Source of the DNA: JAXMHB01 sp046346965 | GTDB taxonomy: Bacteria > Pseudomonadota > Gammaproteobacteria > Xanthomonadales > SZUA-5 | DNA: 64,000 nucleotides | Direction of reading: 5' to 3' | NCBI GenBank assembly: GCA_046346965.1 | Contig: JAXMHB010000020.1 | Coordinates: 14,706 to 78,705, forward strand | Shown: positions 37,508 to 46,142 of the stretch, piece after piece | Numbering within the stretch: the stretch's first letter is position 1 | Layout: every line of letters begins with the position of its first letter | Position numbers and translations under genes: made by a program | The notes under the pieces: generated by a model | Databases searched by the model: none | Told to the model about the DNA's origin: nothing | What the model saw: only the letters and a program-made list of their open reading frames with translations

Positions 37508-39612
37508 GCACCGCCCTGCCCGCGCGCCTGCTGCCCGGCTGTCCCGCCGCCTTCGGGGCGCAGCTGATCGAGGGCGGCGTGCATTTCGCGCTGTGGAGCG
37601 AGCACGCCACCCGGGTGGAACTCTGCGTGTTCGATGGCGAGGGCACGCGCGAGCTGCGCCGTTATGAGCTGCATGCGGACGAGGACGGCGTCTGGAACGG
37701 CCTGCTGCCGGATCTGGGCGCCGGGCTGGTCTATGGCTATCGCGCGCATGGACTCTATCGGCCCGAGGAAGGCCATCGCTACAACCCGCACAAGCTGCTG
37801 CTGGATCCCTGGGCGCGCGAGATCGTCGGGCGCCATCACTGGGACGATGTGCACCATGGCTATGTGCAGGGCCACCCGGACGGCGCGCGCTCTTTCGACC
37901 GTCGCGACAACGCGCTCAGCGCACTGAAGGCGCGCGTGGTGACGCCGCTGCCGCCGCTGCAGCAGCCGCGCCCGCAGATCCCGAGCGCGTCGGTGGTGCT
38001 CTACGAGATGCACGTGCGCGGCTACTCGATGCAGATGCCGGGCATCCCGGACGCGCTGCGCGGCACCTACGCCGCCTTGGCGCACCCGGCCTCGATCGCG
38101 CATCTGCGCAAGCTCGGCGTCACCACGCTGGCGCTGCTGCCGCTGATGCACTCGATCAGCGAGGCGCACCTGGCGCGCGCCGGTCTCAGCAATTACTGGG
38201 GCTACAACACGCTGGGCTACTTTGCCGTCGACGCGCGCTATGCCGAGGGCACCAGGGCGCCGACACGGGCGTCTACGCCAGCGGCCCTGCACGAACTGCG
38301 CAACGCTTTGGAAGCCTTGCACGCGGCCGGCTTCGAGGTGCTGCTCGATGTGGTCTACAACCACACGGCGGAGGGCGACGAGCTCGGGCCTACGCTCAGC
38401 TTTCGCGGCCTCGACAACGCCTGCTGGTATCGCTTGCTGGCGGACGATCCGGCGCGCTACGTGAACTGGAGCGGCTGCGGCAACACGCTCAATCTGAATC
38501 ACCCGCGCGTCGTCCAATTCGTGTTGGATTCCCTGCGCTACTGGGCGGAGCTCGGCTTCGACGGCTTCCGTTTCGACCTCGCCAGCGTGCTCGGGCGCAC
38601 GCGCGAGGCTTTCGATCCGAACGCCCCGTTCTTCGTGGCGCTGCGCCAGGATCCCGCGCTGTCGCGACTGCGCCTGATCGCCGAACCCTGGGACTGCGGC
38701 CCGCAGGGCTATCAGGTGGGACGTTTTCCAGGCCACTTCCTCGATTGGAATGATCGCTTCCGCGACAGCGTGCGCCGTTACTGGCTGCCGCGCGGCTGCA
38801 CGCGCGGCGAGTTCGCGCGGCGCTTCTGCGCCTCCAGCGATCTGTTCCACCACGGCCTGCGCCGGCCGACCGCCAGCGTCAACTTCATTGCTGCGCATGA
38901 CGGGCGCACGCTGGCCGACGTGGTGGCCTACGCGCACAAACACAATCAAGCCAACGGCGAGGACAATCGCGACGGGCGTGACGAGGAACCGGCCGACAAC
39001 TACGGCGTCGAGGGCCCCAGCAGCGATCCGGTGGTGCAGATGCGCCGACGCCGCGTGCGCCGGGCGATGCTCGCCAGCCTGCTGCTGGCACAGGGCACGC
39101 CGATGCTGCTGGCGGGCGACGAACACGCCAACAGCCAGCGCGGCAACAACAATGCCTATTGCCAGGACAACCCCACTGGCTGGCTGGATTGGCAGGCCGA
39201 CAGCGACGACAGCGACTATGTGGCCGCGCTGCTGTCCCTGCGCCGCAGCGAACCCTTGCTGCGCCATCCGCACTGGTTTGCCGCCGAAGGCGCGCTTGAG
39301 CAGACGCGCGTGCGCTGGCTGACGCCGGCCGGTCGCGCCATGAGCGTGCAGGACTGGCACGACGCCGAGCAGCGCGCCTTCGCCTGCGAGTACTACGCCG
39401 CCGGCGCCAGCCGCGCGCGGCTATGTCTGCTGTTCAACCCGGGCGCTGTCAGCTGCGAGTTCGAACTCGCCGGCAGCGGCTGGTCGCTATGCCTGGACAG
39501 CAGCGCGGAATTGCCCGCCGCCCCTGTCCTTTGGTCCGTTTCCACCCTGCTGGTCCCGGCGCATGCTGTGCTGGTGCTGGCGCGTACTGATGCATCCGAG
39601 GCTCCGGAATGA
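37504..39612 (+). CDS. glgX: Glycogen debranching enzyme (GlgX/isoamylase type)
   Basis: A 702-residue GH13 enzyme that hydrolyses alpha-1,6 branches, mainly short stubs left by GlgP. Its ATG overlaps the glgB stop by 4 nt. An N-terminal CBM48-like domain (VHFALWSEHATRVELCVFD) precedes the barrel with YEMHVRGYSMQMPGIP, NYWGYNTLGYFAVDARYA, VLLDVVYNHTAEGDELGPTL, nucleophile region FDGFRFDLASVLGR, acid region RLIAEPWDCGPQGYQVG and NFIAAHDGRTLADVVAY. All key segments are present. It fits between GlgP and MalQ in a degradation route. Confidence 0.96.
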   Translation: MSTALPARLLPGCPAAFGAQLIEGGVHFALWSEHATRVELCVFDGEGTRELRRYELHADEDGVWNGLLPDLGAGLVYGYRAHGLYRPEEGHRYNPHKLLLDPWAREIVGRHHWDDVHHGYVQGHPDGARSFDRRDNALSALKARVVTPLPPLQQPRPQIPSASVVLYEMHVRGYSMQMPGIPDALRGTYAALAHPASIAHLRKLGVTTLALLPLMHSISEAHLARAGLSNYWGYNTLGYFAVDARYAEGTRAPTRASTPAALHELRNALEALHAAGFEVLLDVVYNHTAEGDELGPTLSFRGLDNACWYRLLADDPARYVNWSGCGNTLNLNHPRVVQFVLDSLRYWAELGFDGFRFDLASVLGRTREAFDPNAPFFVALRQDPALSRLRLIAEPWDCGPQGYQVGRFPGHFLDWNDRFRDSVRRYWLPRGCTRGEFARRFCASSDLFHHGLRRPTASVNFIAAHDGRTLADVVAYAHKHNQANGEDNRDGRDEEPADNYGVEGPSSDPVVQMRRRRVRRAMLASLLLAQGTPMLLAGDEHANSQRGNNNAYCQDNPTGWLDWQADSDDSDYVAALLSLRRSEPLLRHPHWFAAEGALEQTRVRWLTPAGRAMSVQDWHDAEQRAFACEYYAAGASRARLCLLFNPGAVSCEFELAGSGWSLCLDSSAELPAAPVLWSVSTLLVPAHAVLVLARTDASEAPE

Positions 39613-41165
39613 TCGACCTACATCAACGCAGCGCCGGTGTGCTGCTGCATCTGTCCTCGCTGCCGGGCCCGCATGGCATCGGCGATTTCGGTCCTGGCGC
39701 CTACCAGTTCGTCGACTGGCTGGTCAGCGCCGGTCAGCATCTGTGGCAGTGGCTGCCGATCAATCCGATCGGCCCGGGCAACTCGCCGTACCAGAGCGTC
39801 AGCGCTTTCGCCGGCAGTCCGCTGATGGTGGCGCTGGAACCGCTGGTGGCCGCCGGCTGGCTGGCGCCGCCGGTGCTGCCCGAGGGTGGCTTCGACAGCC
39901 GTCAGGTGGATTACGCCAAGGTGGTGCCGTGGCGCTTGAATGAGCTGCGCGCCGCGGCGCGCGGCTTTTATGCCCGCGGCAGCGCCGCCGAGCACGCGCG
40001 CTTTGCCGCCTGGTGCGAGGATCAGGCGAGCTGGTTGGACGACTACACGCTGTTCATGGCGCTGGAATCGGCCCACGGCGGCCGCGCCTGGTGGCACTGG
40101 CACCCGGAACTGCGCGATCGCGATCCCGCCGCGCTGGCACGCATGCGCGACAAGCACCGCGAGGAGATCCGCTACTGGCAGTTCGTGCAGTGGTGCTTCG
40201 ACACCCAGGCCTCGGCGCTGAAGGCCTACGCGAATCAGCGTCAAGTGGCGCTGATGGGCGATCTGCCGATCTTCATCGCCCACCACAGCGCCGACTGCTG
40301 GGCGCGGCCCGACCTGTATTACCTCGACGCCGAATTTCAGCCCACGGTGGTCGCCGGCTGCCCGCCCGATGCAATGGCGCCAACCGGCCAGCGCTGGGGC
40401 AATCCGCTGTATCGCTGGGACCGCATGCAGGCGGAGAACTACGCCTGGTGGACGGCGCGACTCAAACGCGCGCTGCATCAGGCCGATGTGTTCCGTATCG
40501 ATCATTTTCGCGGCTTCGCCGGCTACTACGAGATCCCGGCCAGCTGCCCGACCGCCGAGGAAGGCCAGTGGGTGGCCGGTCCTGGCCAGGCGCTGTTCGA
40601 TGCCATCAGCGCCGAACTCGGCGAGCTGCCAATCGTGGCCGAGGACCTGGGGCTGATCACCGAGGATGTGATCGCGCTGCGCGATGGCTGTGGCTTCCCG
40701 GGGATGAAGATCCTGCAGTTCGGTTTTGGCACCGACGCCAGCGACGAATTTCTGCCGCACAACTGGGACCGTCATTGCGTGGCCTACACCGGCACGCACG
40801 ACAACGACACCGTGCGCGGCTGGTGGGACAAAGCCAGCGAGCGCGAACGCGCCTACGCCGGCAGCTATCTGGCCGCCGGCCCGCACGACATCCACTGGGC
40901 GATGATCCGCGCCTGCTGCAACTCGGTGGCCAACATTGCCGTCTGCCAGTTCCAGGACGTGCTTGGCCTGCCCAGCGAACACCGGATGAACATTCCGGGC
41001 ACCATGGGTCAGCACAACTGGAGCTGGCGCTTCCGCTGGGACATGGTCGACGGCGAACCGGCACGCGTGCTCGGCCTGATCACTGCCGCCAGCGGTCGCG
41101 GCCCCTTCCAACTGCTGCGCCTGCCGGGCGTCCTCAGCGAAGTGCCGCAGGCGAAGGCGGCCTGA
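39609..41165 (+). CDS. malQ: 4-alpha-glucanotransferase (amylomaltase)
   Basis: A 518-residue GH77 enzyme that transfers glucan chains between maltooligosaccharides. The ATG overlaps the glgX stop by 4 nt. Family landmarks are RSAGVLLHLSSLPGPHGIGD at the N-terminus, WLPINPIGPGNSPYQSVSAF, ALMGDLPIFIAHHSADCW, VAGCPPDAMAPTGQRWGNPL, nucleophile segment VFRIDHFRGFAGYYEIP, acid segment IVAEDLGLITEDV and YTGTHDNDTVRGWW. Intact and full length. It ends the glycogen run; a long repeat-rich gap follows. Glycogen synthesis genes glgA and glgC are not in the window. Confidence 0.96.
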   Translation: MIDLHQRSAGVLLHLSSLPGPHGIGDFGPGAYQFVDWLVSAGQHLWQWLPINPIGPGNSPYQSVSAFAGSPLMVALEPLVAAGWLAPPVLPEGGFDSRQVDYAKVVPWRLNELRAAARGFYARGSAAEHARFAAWCEDQASWLDDYTLFMALESAHGGRAWWHWHPELRDRDPAALARMRDKHREEIRYWQFVQWCFDTQASALKAYANQRQVALMGDLPIFIAHHSADCWARPDLYYLDAEFQPTVVAGCPPDAMAPTGQRWGNPLYRWDRMQAENYAWWTARLKRALHQADVFRIDHFRGFAGYYEIPASCPTAEEGQWVAGPGQALFDAISAELGELPIVAEDLGLITEDVIALRDGCGFPGMKILQFGFGTDASDEFLPHNWDRHCVAYTGTHDNDTVRGWWDKASERERAYAGSYLAAGPHDIHWAMIRACCNSVANIAVCQFQDVLGLPSEHRMNIPGTMGQHNWSWRFRWDMVDGEPARVLGLITAASGRGPFQLLRLPGVLSEVPQAKAA

Positions 41166-41174
41166 GTTGTGGGC

Positions 41175-41202
41175 GTGAAGCGTGAAAAGTGAAAAGTGAA
41201 AG
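41175..41202. repeat. Short tandem run of a 7-bp unit (GTGAAAA)
   Basis: Ten nt after malQ, GTGAAG is followed by GTGAAAA twice and GTGAAAG (41182-41202). This is the second tandem 7-mer run in the window, of different sequence from the 591-818 array. Its A-richness stands out against the surroundings. Confidence 0.8.
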
Positions 41203-41243
41203 GTAAATACGGCGCGCGCTGCTTGCTCGCCCCAGCTCTGGTA

Positions 41244-41582
41244 GGCCGGATCCTTCGCGTCCGCACGGTCCGCCGGAACGACTGCGCCGGGTACGCGAGG
41301 CGTCCGGCGCTTTGCGGTGAACAGCCGCGGCCGCCGGCGCGATCTGCGCTGATCGCGCAGCCGCCGCACGCCGCGCGCACGGAGCCGCGCTACGTCCGCG
41401 CGTCCTTTGCGAACCGGGTCTCCATGGCTCTGGGGCCGGATCCTTCGCGTCCGCACGGTCCGCCGGAACGACTGCGCCGGGTACGCGAGGCGTCCGGCGC
41501 TTTGCGGTGAACAGCCGCGGCCGCCGGCGCGATCTGCGGTGATCGCGCAGCCGACGCACGCGCGCGCACGGAGCTGCGCTAC
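41244..41582. repeat. Direct duplication of a 150-bp non-coding unit, 190-bp period
   Basis: 41244-41393 and 41434-41582 are nearly identical by eye, with only a few changes and a 1-bp length difference confined to the last third. Both begin GGCCGGATCCTTCGCGTCCG and end near GCGCACGGAGC.GCGCTAC. The 40-bp spacer is unique. Each unit contains GATCTGCG(C/G)TGATCGCGCAG, a short inverted repeat. The whole 41166-41703 gap after malQ has no supported gene. Confidence 0.92.
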
Positions 41583-41703
41583 TTTCCTCGCGACTTCATG
41601 AAATGTCCGGGCCAGCTCCTTATCCTGTGCCATCTGCACCGTGCGGGGGAGCTTCAGTGCGCGTGACCTTTCAGCTGCAGGCAAAGTCCGGTTCCCCTTC
41701 GTG

Positions 41704-42120
41704 ATGTGGAAGCGCGCATTCGGCTACGGGCTGCTGCTGGCCTTCGGCACCTGGCTGCTGCAGTGGCTGGGCTACCAGCGGTTGGCGCGTGTGCATGCGG
41801 AGGAGTTCAGCATCTCGCTGATTGCCCTGGGCTTCCTGGCGCTCGGGGTGTGGGTGGGCGTGCGTCTGTACCCGCGCGCGCCGGAAACGGCCACCGACGA
41901 CGGCAATCCGAAGGCGCAAGCGAGCCTCGGCATCAGCGGTCGCGAGCTGGAAGTGCTGCAGGAACTGGCGCTCGGCTACTCGAACAAGGAGATCGCGCAG
42001 CGCCTGGGCGTGTCGCCCAACACGGTGAAAACCCATGTCGCGCGGCTGTTCGAGAAGCTGGAGGCGCGCCGGCGCACCGAGGCGATCCTGAAGGCGCGCC
42101 AGCTGGGTATCGTGCCCTGA
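41704..42120 (+). CDS. Membrane-anchored LuxR-type regulator
   Basis: A 138-residue protein. The start at 41704 (MWKRAFGYGLLLAFGTWLLQ) begins directly with a membrane helix; a second helix is FSISLIALGFLALGVWVGVR. A short linker leads to a GerE/LuxR helix-turn-helix (about 77-135): ISGRELEVLQELALGYSNKE, IAQRLGVSPNTVKTHVARLF, EKLEARRRTEAILKAR. There is no receiver or ligand-binding domain, so it is a minimal membrane-tethered DNA-binding protein. No strong ribosome site is visible. The target may be the DUF4199-like gene 131 bp downstream; similar gene pairs occur in related genomes, to my recollection. Confidence 0.85.
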   Translation: MWKRAFGYGLLLAFGTWLLQWLGYQRLARVHAEEFSISLIALGFLALGVWVGVRLYPRAPETATDDGNPKAQASLGISGRELEVLQELALGYSNKEIAQRLGVSPNTVKTHVARLFEKLEARRRTEAILKARQLGIVP

Positions 42121-42251
42121 CGCGGCGGCAGCGCGGGGAGAAAACGGCCCTGCTGATGGGTGAATGGCCCCGAATCACCCATTCGGGCGATTGCTGCGCC
42201 GCCGATCTGGCCGGCTGAATGCGCCACCCCACACCGCCCCTGGAGGCATCG

Positions 42252-42785
42252 ATGTTCCGCAAGATCCTGATCTATGGCTTGATCGCAGGCGTGGTCGTCG
42301 GCGGCACGCTGTTCGGCATGATGGTCATGATGAGCGGTGGCCCGCCGCTCAAGTACGGCGAGCTGATCGGCTACAGCAGCATGCTGATCGCGCTCAGCGC
42401 GGTGTTCGTTGGCGTCAAGCGCTATCGAGATGAGGATCGCGGCGGCGTGATCGGCTTCTGGCCTGCGCTCGGCATGGGCCTGGCGATCAGTCTGGTCGCC
42501 AGCCTGTGCTACACGCTGGCCTGGGAAGCCTCGCTGGCGGTGACCCATGCCGACTTCATCGGCGCCTACACCGAGCAGATCATCGCCCAAAAGCAGGCAT
42601 CTGGTGCCAGCGCCGCCGAAGTTGCGCAGTTCACTGCCGAGATGAACGCCTTCAAGGCGCAATACGCCCAGCCGCTGTTTCGCATGCTGGTGACGATCTC
42701 GGAGATCCTGCCGGTGGGCGTGCTGGTGTCGCTGATTTCGGCGGCGCTGCTGCGCAACAGTCGCTTTCTGCCGGCGCGACGCTGA
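42252..42785 (+). CDS. DUF4199-family membrane protein
   Basis: A 177-residue protein from ATG 42252 with a GGAGG ribosome site 6 nt upstream. Four helices in the usual DUF4199 arrangement: LIYGLIAGVVVGGTLFGMMV, LIGYSSMLIALSAVFVGVK, WPALGMGLAISLVASLCYTL and a C-terminal EILPVGVLVSLISAALLRN. The conserved FVGVKRYRDEDRGGVI turn is present. Function of the family is unknown. It follows the membrane-bound LuxR-type gene in the same orientation. Confidence 0.85.
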   Translation: MFRKILIYGLIAGVVVGGTLFGMMVMMSGGPPLKYGELIGYSSMLIALSAVFVGVKRYRDEDRGGVIGFWPALGMGLAISLVASLCYTLAWEASLAVTHADFIGAYTEQIIAQKQASGASAAEVAQFTAEMNAFKAQYAQPLFRMLVTISEILPVGVLVSLISAALLRNSRFLPARR

Positions 42786-42812
42786 GCGGCAGGCCGGTTC
42801 AGCGTCGGCGGA

Positions 42813-43538
42813 CTACTCGCAGCCCCACTCGCCGGCCACTTTGCCTTTGACCTCGACGAGGACGCTGCGCTCCGGCCAGTCGTCCTCGCGACAACCACCG
42901 TCGCTGACGACGATGCGGGTGTCGCCGCGTTCGAAGGTGTGCAGCGGATGCGCGCAAGAGCCGCTGCCTTCGATGCTCGAGGTGCCGACCATCTCCAGAT
43001 CGGGCTTCTCGGTCAGCGCACGCGGCAGGTTCCACGAGCGATAGCGCGACTGCTCGGCGCCGGTCTGCTCGACGATGATCCGGTGCTTGGGCGTTTCGCA
43101 GACCATCTGCAGCAGCGGGTAGACCGGCGCGGCGGCCTCGCCCGGCACATTGACCGTGCGCAGGCGAAAGCGCGGGCCGTGCTGGTGCTCGACGATGCCC
43201 GCCCACAGCAGGCCGTCGGCGATCAGATAGTCATCGCCGCCGATGCGCTCCGGGCTTTCCAGCTCTGCGCTCTGCACGCGCTGGCGCAACTCGGGGGTGA
43301 ACACCTCGGCAAAGCGTGCCTGCAGCGTGCGCGCATCGGCGATTTCCAGGTGGGTCTCGCCCGGCTGATTCACCTGCAGCGGGAATTGCACCAGCAGCGC
43401 CACGGCTGCCGGGTCGCCACGCTTGAGCGCCAACTTGAGTTCAGCGACGAAATCCAGATAGCGCTGCGCCTCCGCATCCTCCGCGGCCACGGCCAGCGGG
43501 GGCATCCACAGCAGTGCACAGATCGCCAGCCAGCGCAT
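42813..43538 (-). CDS. Exported protein of unknown function
   Basis: A 241-residue periplasmic protein. The start ATG at 43538 is preceded by AAGGAG; a TTG at 43553 in the same frame is not preferred. Signal peptide MRWLAICALLWMPPLAVAAE is cleaved near AVA-AE. The mature region begins helical (AQRYLDFVAELKLALKRGDP) like stress- or NTF2-like folds that sense growth state, then becomes beta-rich with three Cys late in the chain (MVCETP, GSCAHP, GGCRED) and ends WGCE. It lies 11 nt downstream of tyrS, possibly co-transcribed. No family assigned. Confidence 0.8.
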   Translation of the reverse strand: MRWLAICALLWMPPLAVAAEDAEAQRYLDFVAELKLALKRGDPAAVALLVQFPLQVNQPGETHLEIADARTLQARFAEVFTPELRQRVQSAELESPERIGGDDYLIADGLLWAGIVEHQHGPRFRLRTVNVPGEAAAPVYPLLQMVCETPKHRIIVEQTGAEQSRYRSWNLPRALTEKPDLEMVGTSSIEGSGSCAHPLHTFERGDTRIVVSDGGCREDDWPERSVLVEVKGKVAGEWGCE

Positions 43539-43549
43539 CGCCTGCTCCT

Positions 43550-44758
43550 TCAACGCGTCAGTTCCACGCGGCGGAAATGCCGCTTGCCGAGCTGCAGCAC
43601 GAAGCTGGCCGGCTGCGTGAACGTCAGATCCTTGTCCGACACCACGGCGCCATCGATGCGCACGCCGTTCTCCGCCAGTTTGCGCAGCGCCTCACCGGTG
43701 CTCGGCGTCAGTCCGCTCTGCTTCAGCAGCTGAGCGATCTTCAGCCCACCCTCGGGCAGCGCCAGCGTCACCGTCTGCATGTCCTCCGGCATCGCGCCTT
43801 CCTGCGTGCGCTTGTGCCAGGCCTCCACGGCGGCGTCGGCCGCGGCGGTGCCGGCAAAGCGCTCGGCGATCTCATGCGCCAGACGAATCTTCAGATCGCG
43901 CGGATTTAACTGCCCGGCTGCGGCGTCGGCGCGCAAGCTTCGGAGCTCGCCAGTGCCGATCTTGAAGGACAGCAATTCGATGTAGCGCCACATCAGATCG
44001 TCGCTGATCGACATGGTTTTGCCGAAGATCTCGCCAGCCGGCTCGTTGATGCCGATGTAGTTGCCCAGCGATTTGCTCATCTTGTTGACGCCGTCGGTGC
44101 CTTCCAGCAGCGGCGTCGTCAGCACGATCTGCGGTTGCTGGCCGTAGTCGGACTGCAGCGCGCGCCCCACCAGCAGATTGAACTTCTGGTCGGTGCCACC
44201 AAGCTCCACATCCGCCTGCAGCGCCACCGAGTCGTAGCCCTGCACCAGCGGGTACAAGAACTCATGCACGGCGATCGGCTGCTCGCCCTTGAAGCGCTTG
44301 TTGAAATCGTCGCGCTCGAGCATGCGCGCCACCGTGTACTTGCCGGCGATCTTGATCAGCCCGGATGCGCCCATGGTGTCGAACCACTCGCTGTTGAAGC
44401 GCACCTCGGTCAGTTCGGGATCGAGGATCTTGAACACCTGCTCGCGATAGGTCACGGCGTTGCGCTCGACGTCTTCGCGCGTCAGCGGCTTGCGCGTGAC
44501 GTTGCGCCCGGTCGGGTCACCGATCATCCCGGTGAAGTCGCCGATCAGAAAGATCACCTGATGGCCGAGCATCTGGAACTGCCGCATCTTGTTGATCAGC
44601 ACCGTGTGACCGACGTGCAGGTCCGGCGCGGTGGGATCAAAGCCCGCCTTCACGCGCAGGCGCTTGCCTGCCTTCAGGCGTGCCTCCAACTCCTCCATCT
44701 TGAGGACTTCTTCGGCGCCGCGGGCGATCAGATCGAGGGCATCTTGTATCGAGGACAT
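43550..44758 (-). CDS. tyrS: Tyrosyl-tRNA synthetase
   Basis: A 402-residue class I aminoacyl-tRNA synthetase that charges tRNA-Tyr. Landmarks: KAGFDPTAPDLHVGHTVLIN with the HIGH-type HVGH at residues 48-51, FLIGDFTGMIGDPTGRN, VELGGTDQKFNLLVGRALQ and the KMSKS loop NKMSKSLGNYIGI near residue 230. The C-terminal S4 RNA-binding domain (LLKQSGLTPSTGEALRKLAE, VRIDGAVVSDKDL) is complete. The sequence is of the TyrZ-like clade common in gammaproteobacteria. The exported protein gene follows closely. Confidence 0.97.
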   Translation of the reverse strand: MSSIQDALDLIARGAEEVLKMEELEARLKAGKRLRVKAGFDPTAPDLHVGHTVLINKMRQFQMLGHQVIFLIGDFTGMIGDPTGRNVTRKPLTREDVERNAVTYREQVFKILDPELTEVRFNSEWFDTMGASGLIKIAGKYTVARMLERDDFNKRFKGEQPIAVHEFLYPLVQGYDSVALQADVELGGTDQKFNLLVGRALQSDYGQQPQIVLTTPLLEGTDGVNKMSKSLGNYIGINEPAGEIFGKTMSISDDLMWRYIELLSFKIGTGELRSLRADAAAGQLNPRDLKIRLAHEIAERFAGTAAADAAVEAWHKRTQEGAMPEDMQTVTLALPEGGLKIAQLLKQSGLTPSTGEALRKLAENGVRIDGAVVSDKDLTFTQPASFVLQLGKRHFRRVELTR

Positions 44759-44926
44759 GGGAGCAGACGCACAGCAGAGAAGCCGACGACGATAACAAAA
44801 GCGCGAGCAAGGGAGCGGCGCCAGGCAGGCGCCCGCGACGCGGACGTCGGCGCGAGACGGCGAGATGTCCGCTTTCTGCGTGGACCGCGTTCCCTGTCAG
44901 TACCCTTGCTCGCCAGGACCCCACCG

Positions 44927-46030
44927 ATGAAGCGCCTTGCCGCCCTGCTCTCTCTGTCCCTGCTCGCCTCCGGCGCCGCGCTGGCGGGCACCCCGGCGAC
45001 CACGGTGTACTGCATCGACGACGCCACCGAGTTCAGCTCGGTGCTGAGCGCGTTGAATGCCCTGAGTTCGCATGATCGCAATTATGAATTTCGCTTCCGG
45101 CCTGGCACCTTTCCGTCGAATACCACGTATCCAGTATCCGCCAATTTCAATGCCCTGATTGCCTGGCGCCCGCGCTGGGTGACCGTCTATGACCATTACA
45201 CCTTCAAGATGTCCGGTGAATGGAACGCGGGCTGCACCGCGCAGAATGCGCCAGGCGGCACCACCAGCACGATCAACGGCCTCGACGTCAACGCGATTTT
45301 GTATACCTCCGACTACGACTACACCGCGACCAATTACACGCCGGTGGTGGTCGAAATCGACCGCATCGACTTCTGGCGTTACAACGGCTACGGCGTCTTG
45401 GTGCGGCCGGACGGTGGTCCGCACGACGTCAAGATCACCAACAGCCGCTTCCGCGCGGGTGTCGGCACGGCGATTTCGGTCAACACCGACACCGTCGAGC
45501 TCAGCAACTCCTTGTTCGAGAACAACACCACGGGCAGCAGTTTCTTCTACCTGATCGATATCGATAGCGAGGGCGCCACCTATACCACCAACAACACCTT
45601 GCGCAACAACACGCTGCCGAGTGGCAGCCAGCGCGCATTGGTGAAGCTCGGCAATACGCTGACCAGCGCTCCCTCTGGCTATGCCGTGTTCGAAAACAAC
45701 GTGATCTATCAGACCACCTTGTCCGGCAGCAGTGACTTGTTGATGACCGACACCCTGGCACGGATCCGCAACAATATCTTTGATACGACGCTGGTGGCCG
45801 GTACGCCGCTGTTTATCAGCAACAATTACAACATCAATCCCAAATTCGCCTTCAGCGCTGGCGCGCAGCTGGCGACCGACAGTCCGGCGCGCGATATCGG
45901 CAACAACGCGGCCCTGAATGGCGCCACGCTGGACCTCTACGGCCGCGTCCGCGTGCAGAACCAGGTGGTCGATCTCGGCGCCTACGAACTGACGCCGTCC
46001 GAGAACCTGTTTGCCAACGGCTTCGAATGA
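44927..46030 (+). CDS. Exported beta-helix protein with GFE tail
   Basis: A 367-residue secreted protein. The start at 44927 has AGGA about 8 nt upstream. Signal peptide MKRLAALLSLSLLASGAALA, then mature GTPATTVYCIDD. The body has repeated beta-helix turns (VKITNSRFRAGVGTAIS, TVELSNSLFENNTTG, RIRNNIFDTTL) and ends with a segment VVDLGAYELTPSENLFANGFE-like in layout: a D-L-G-A-Y-E motif as in polysaccharide-binding choice-of-anchor beta-helix proteins, then LFANGFE. The tail matches IFRDGFE and LYRNGFE in two unrelated exported proteins here. No catalytic motif seen; probably a surface or secreted carbohydrate-binding or structural protein. Confidence 0.85.
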   Translation: MKRLAALLSLSLLASGAALAGTPATTVYCIDDATEFSSVLSALNALSSHDRNYEFRFRPGTFPSNTTYPVSANFNALIAWRPRWVTVYDHYTFKMSGEWNAGCTAQNAPGGTTSTINGLDVNAILYTSDYDYTATNYTPVVVEIDRIDFWRYNGYGVLVRPDGGPHDVKITNSRFRAGVGTAISVNTDTVELSNSLFENNTTGSSFFYLIDIDSEGATYTTNNTLRNNTLPSGSQRALVKLGNTLTSAPSGYAVFENNVIYQTTLSGSSDLLMTDTLARIRNNIFDTTLVAGTPLFISNNYNINPKFAFSAGAQLATDSPARDIGNNAALNGATLDLYGRVRVQNQVVDLGAYELTPSENLFANGFE

Positions 46031-46142
46031 GGGCACTCGGGCGCAGGCGCTTGCTGCCCTTGCGCCTGCCCTTTCGTCCGATGGCAGCCCTGGCCAGCCC
46101 GGTGATCCACTGTGAACACTGGCACCTGGGGAGGGCCGTTCC

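Noticed and set aside
41244..41582. CRISPR or att sites for an integrated element
   Set aside because: Only two long units with one 40-bp spacer, and no integrase, tRNA gene or phage gene nearby.
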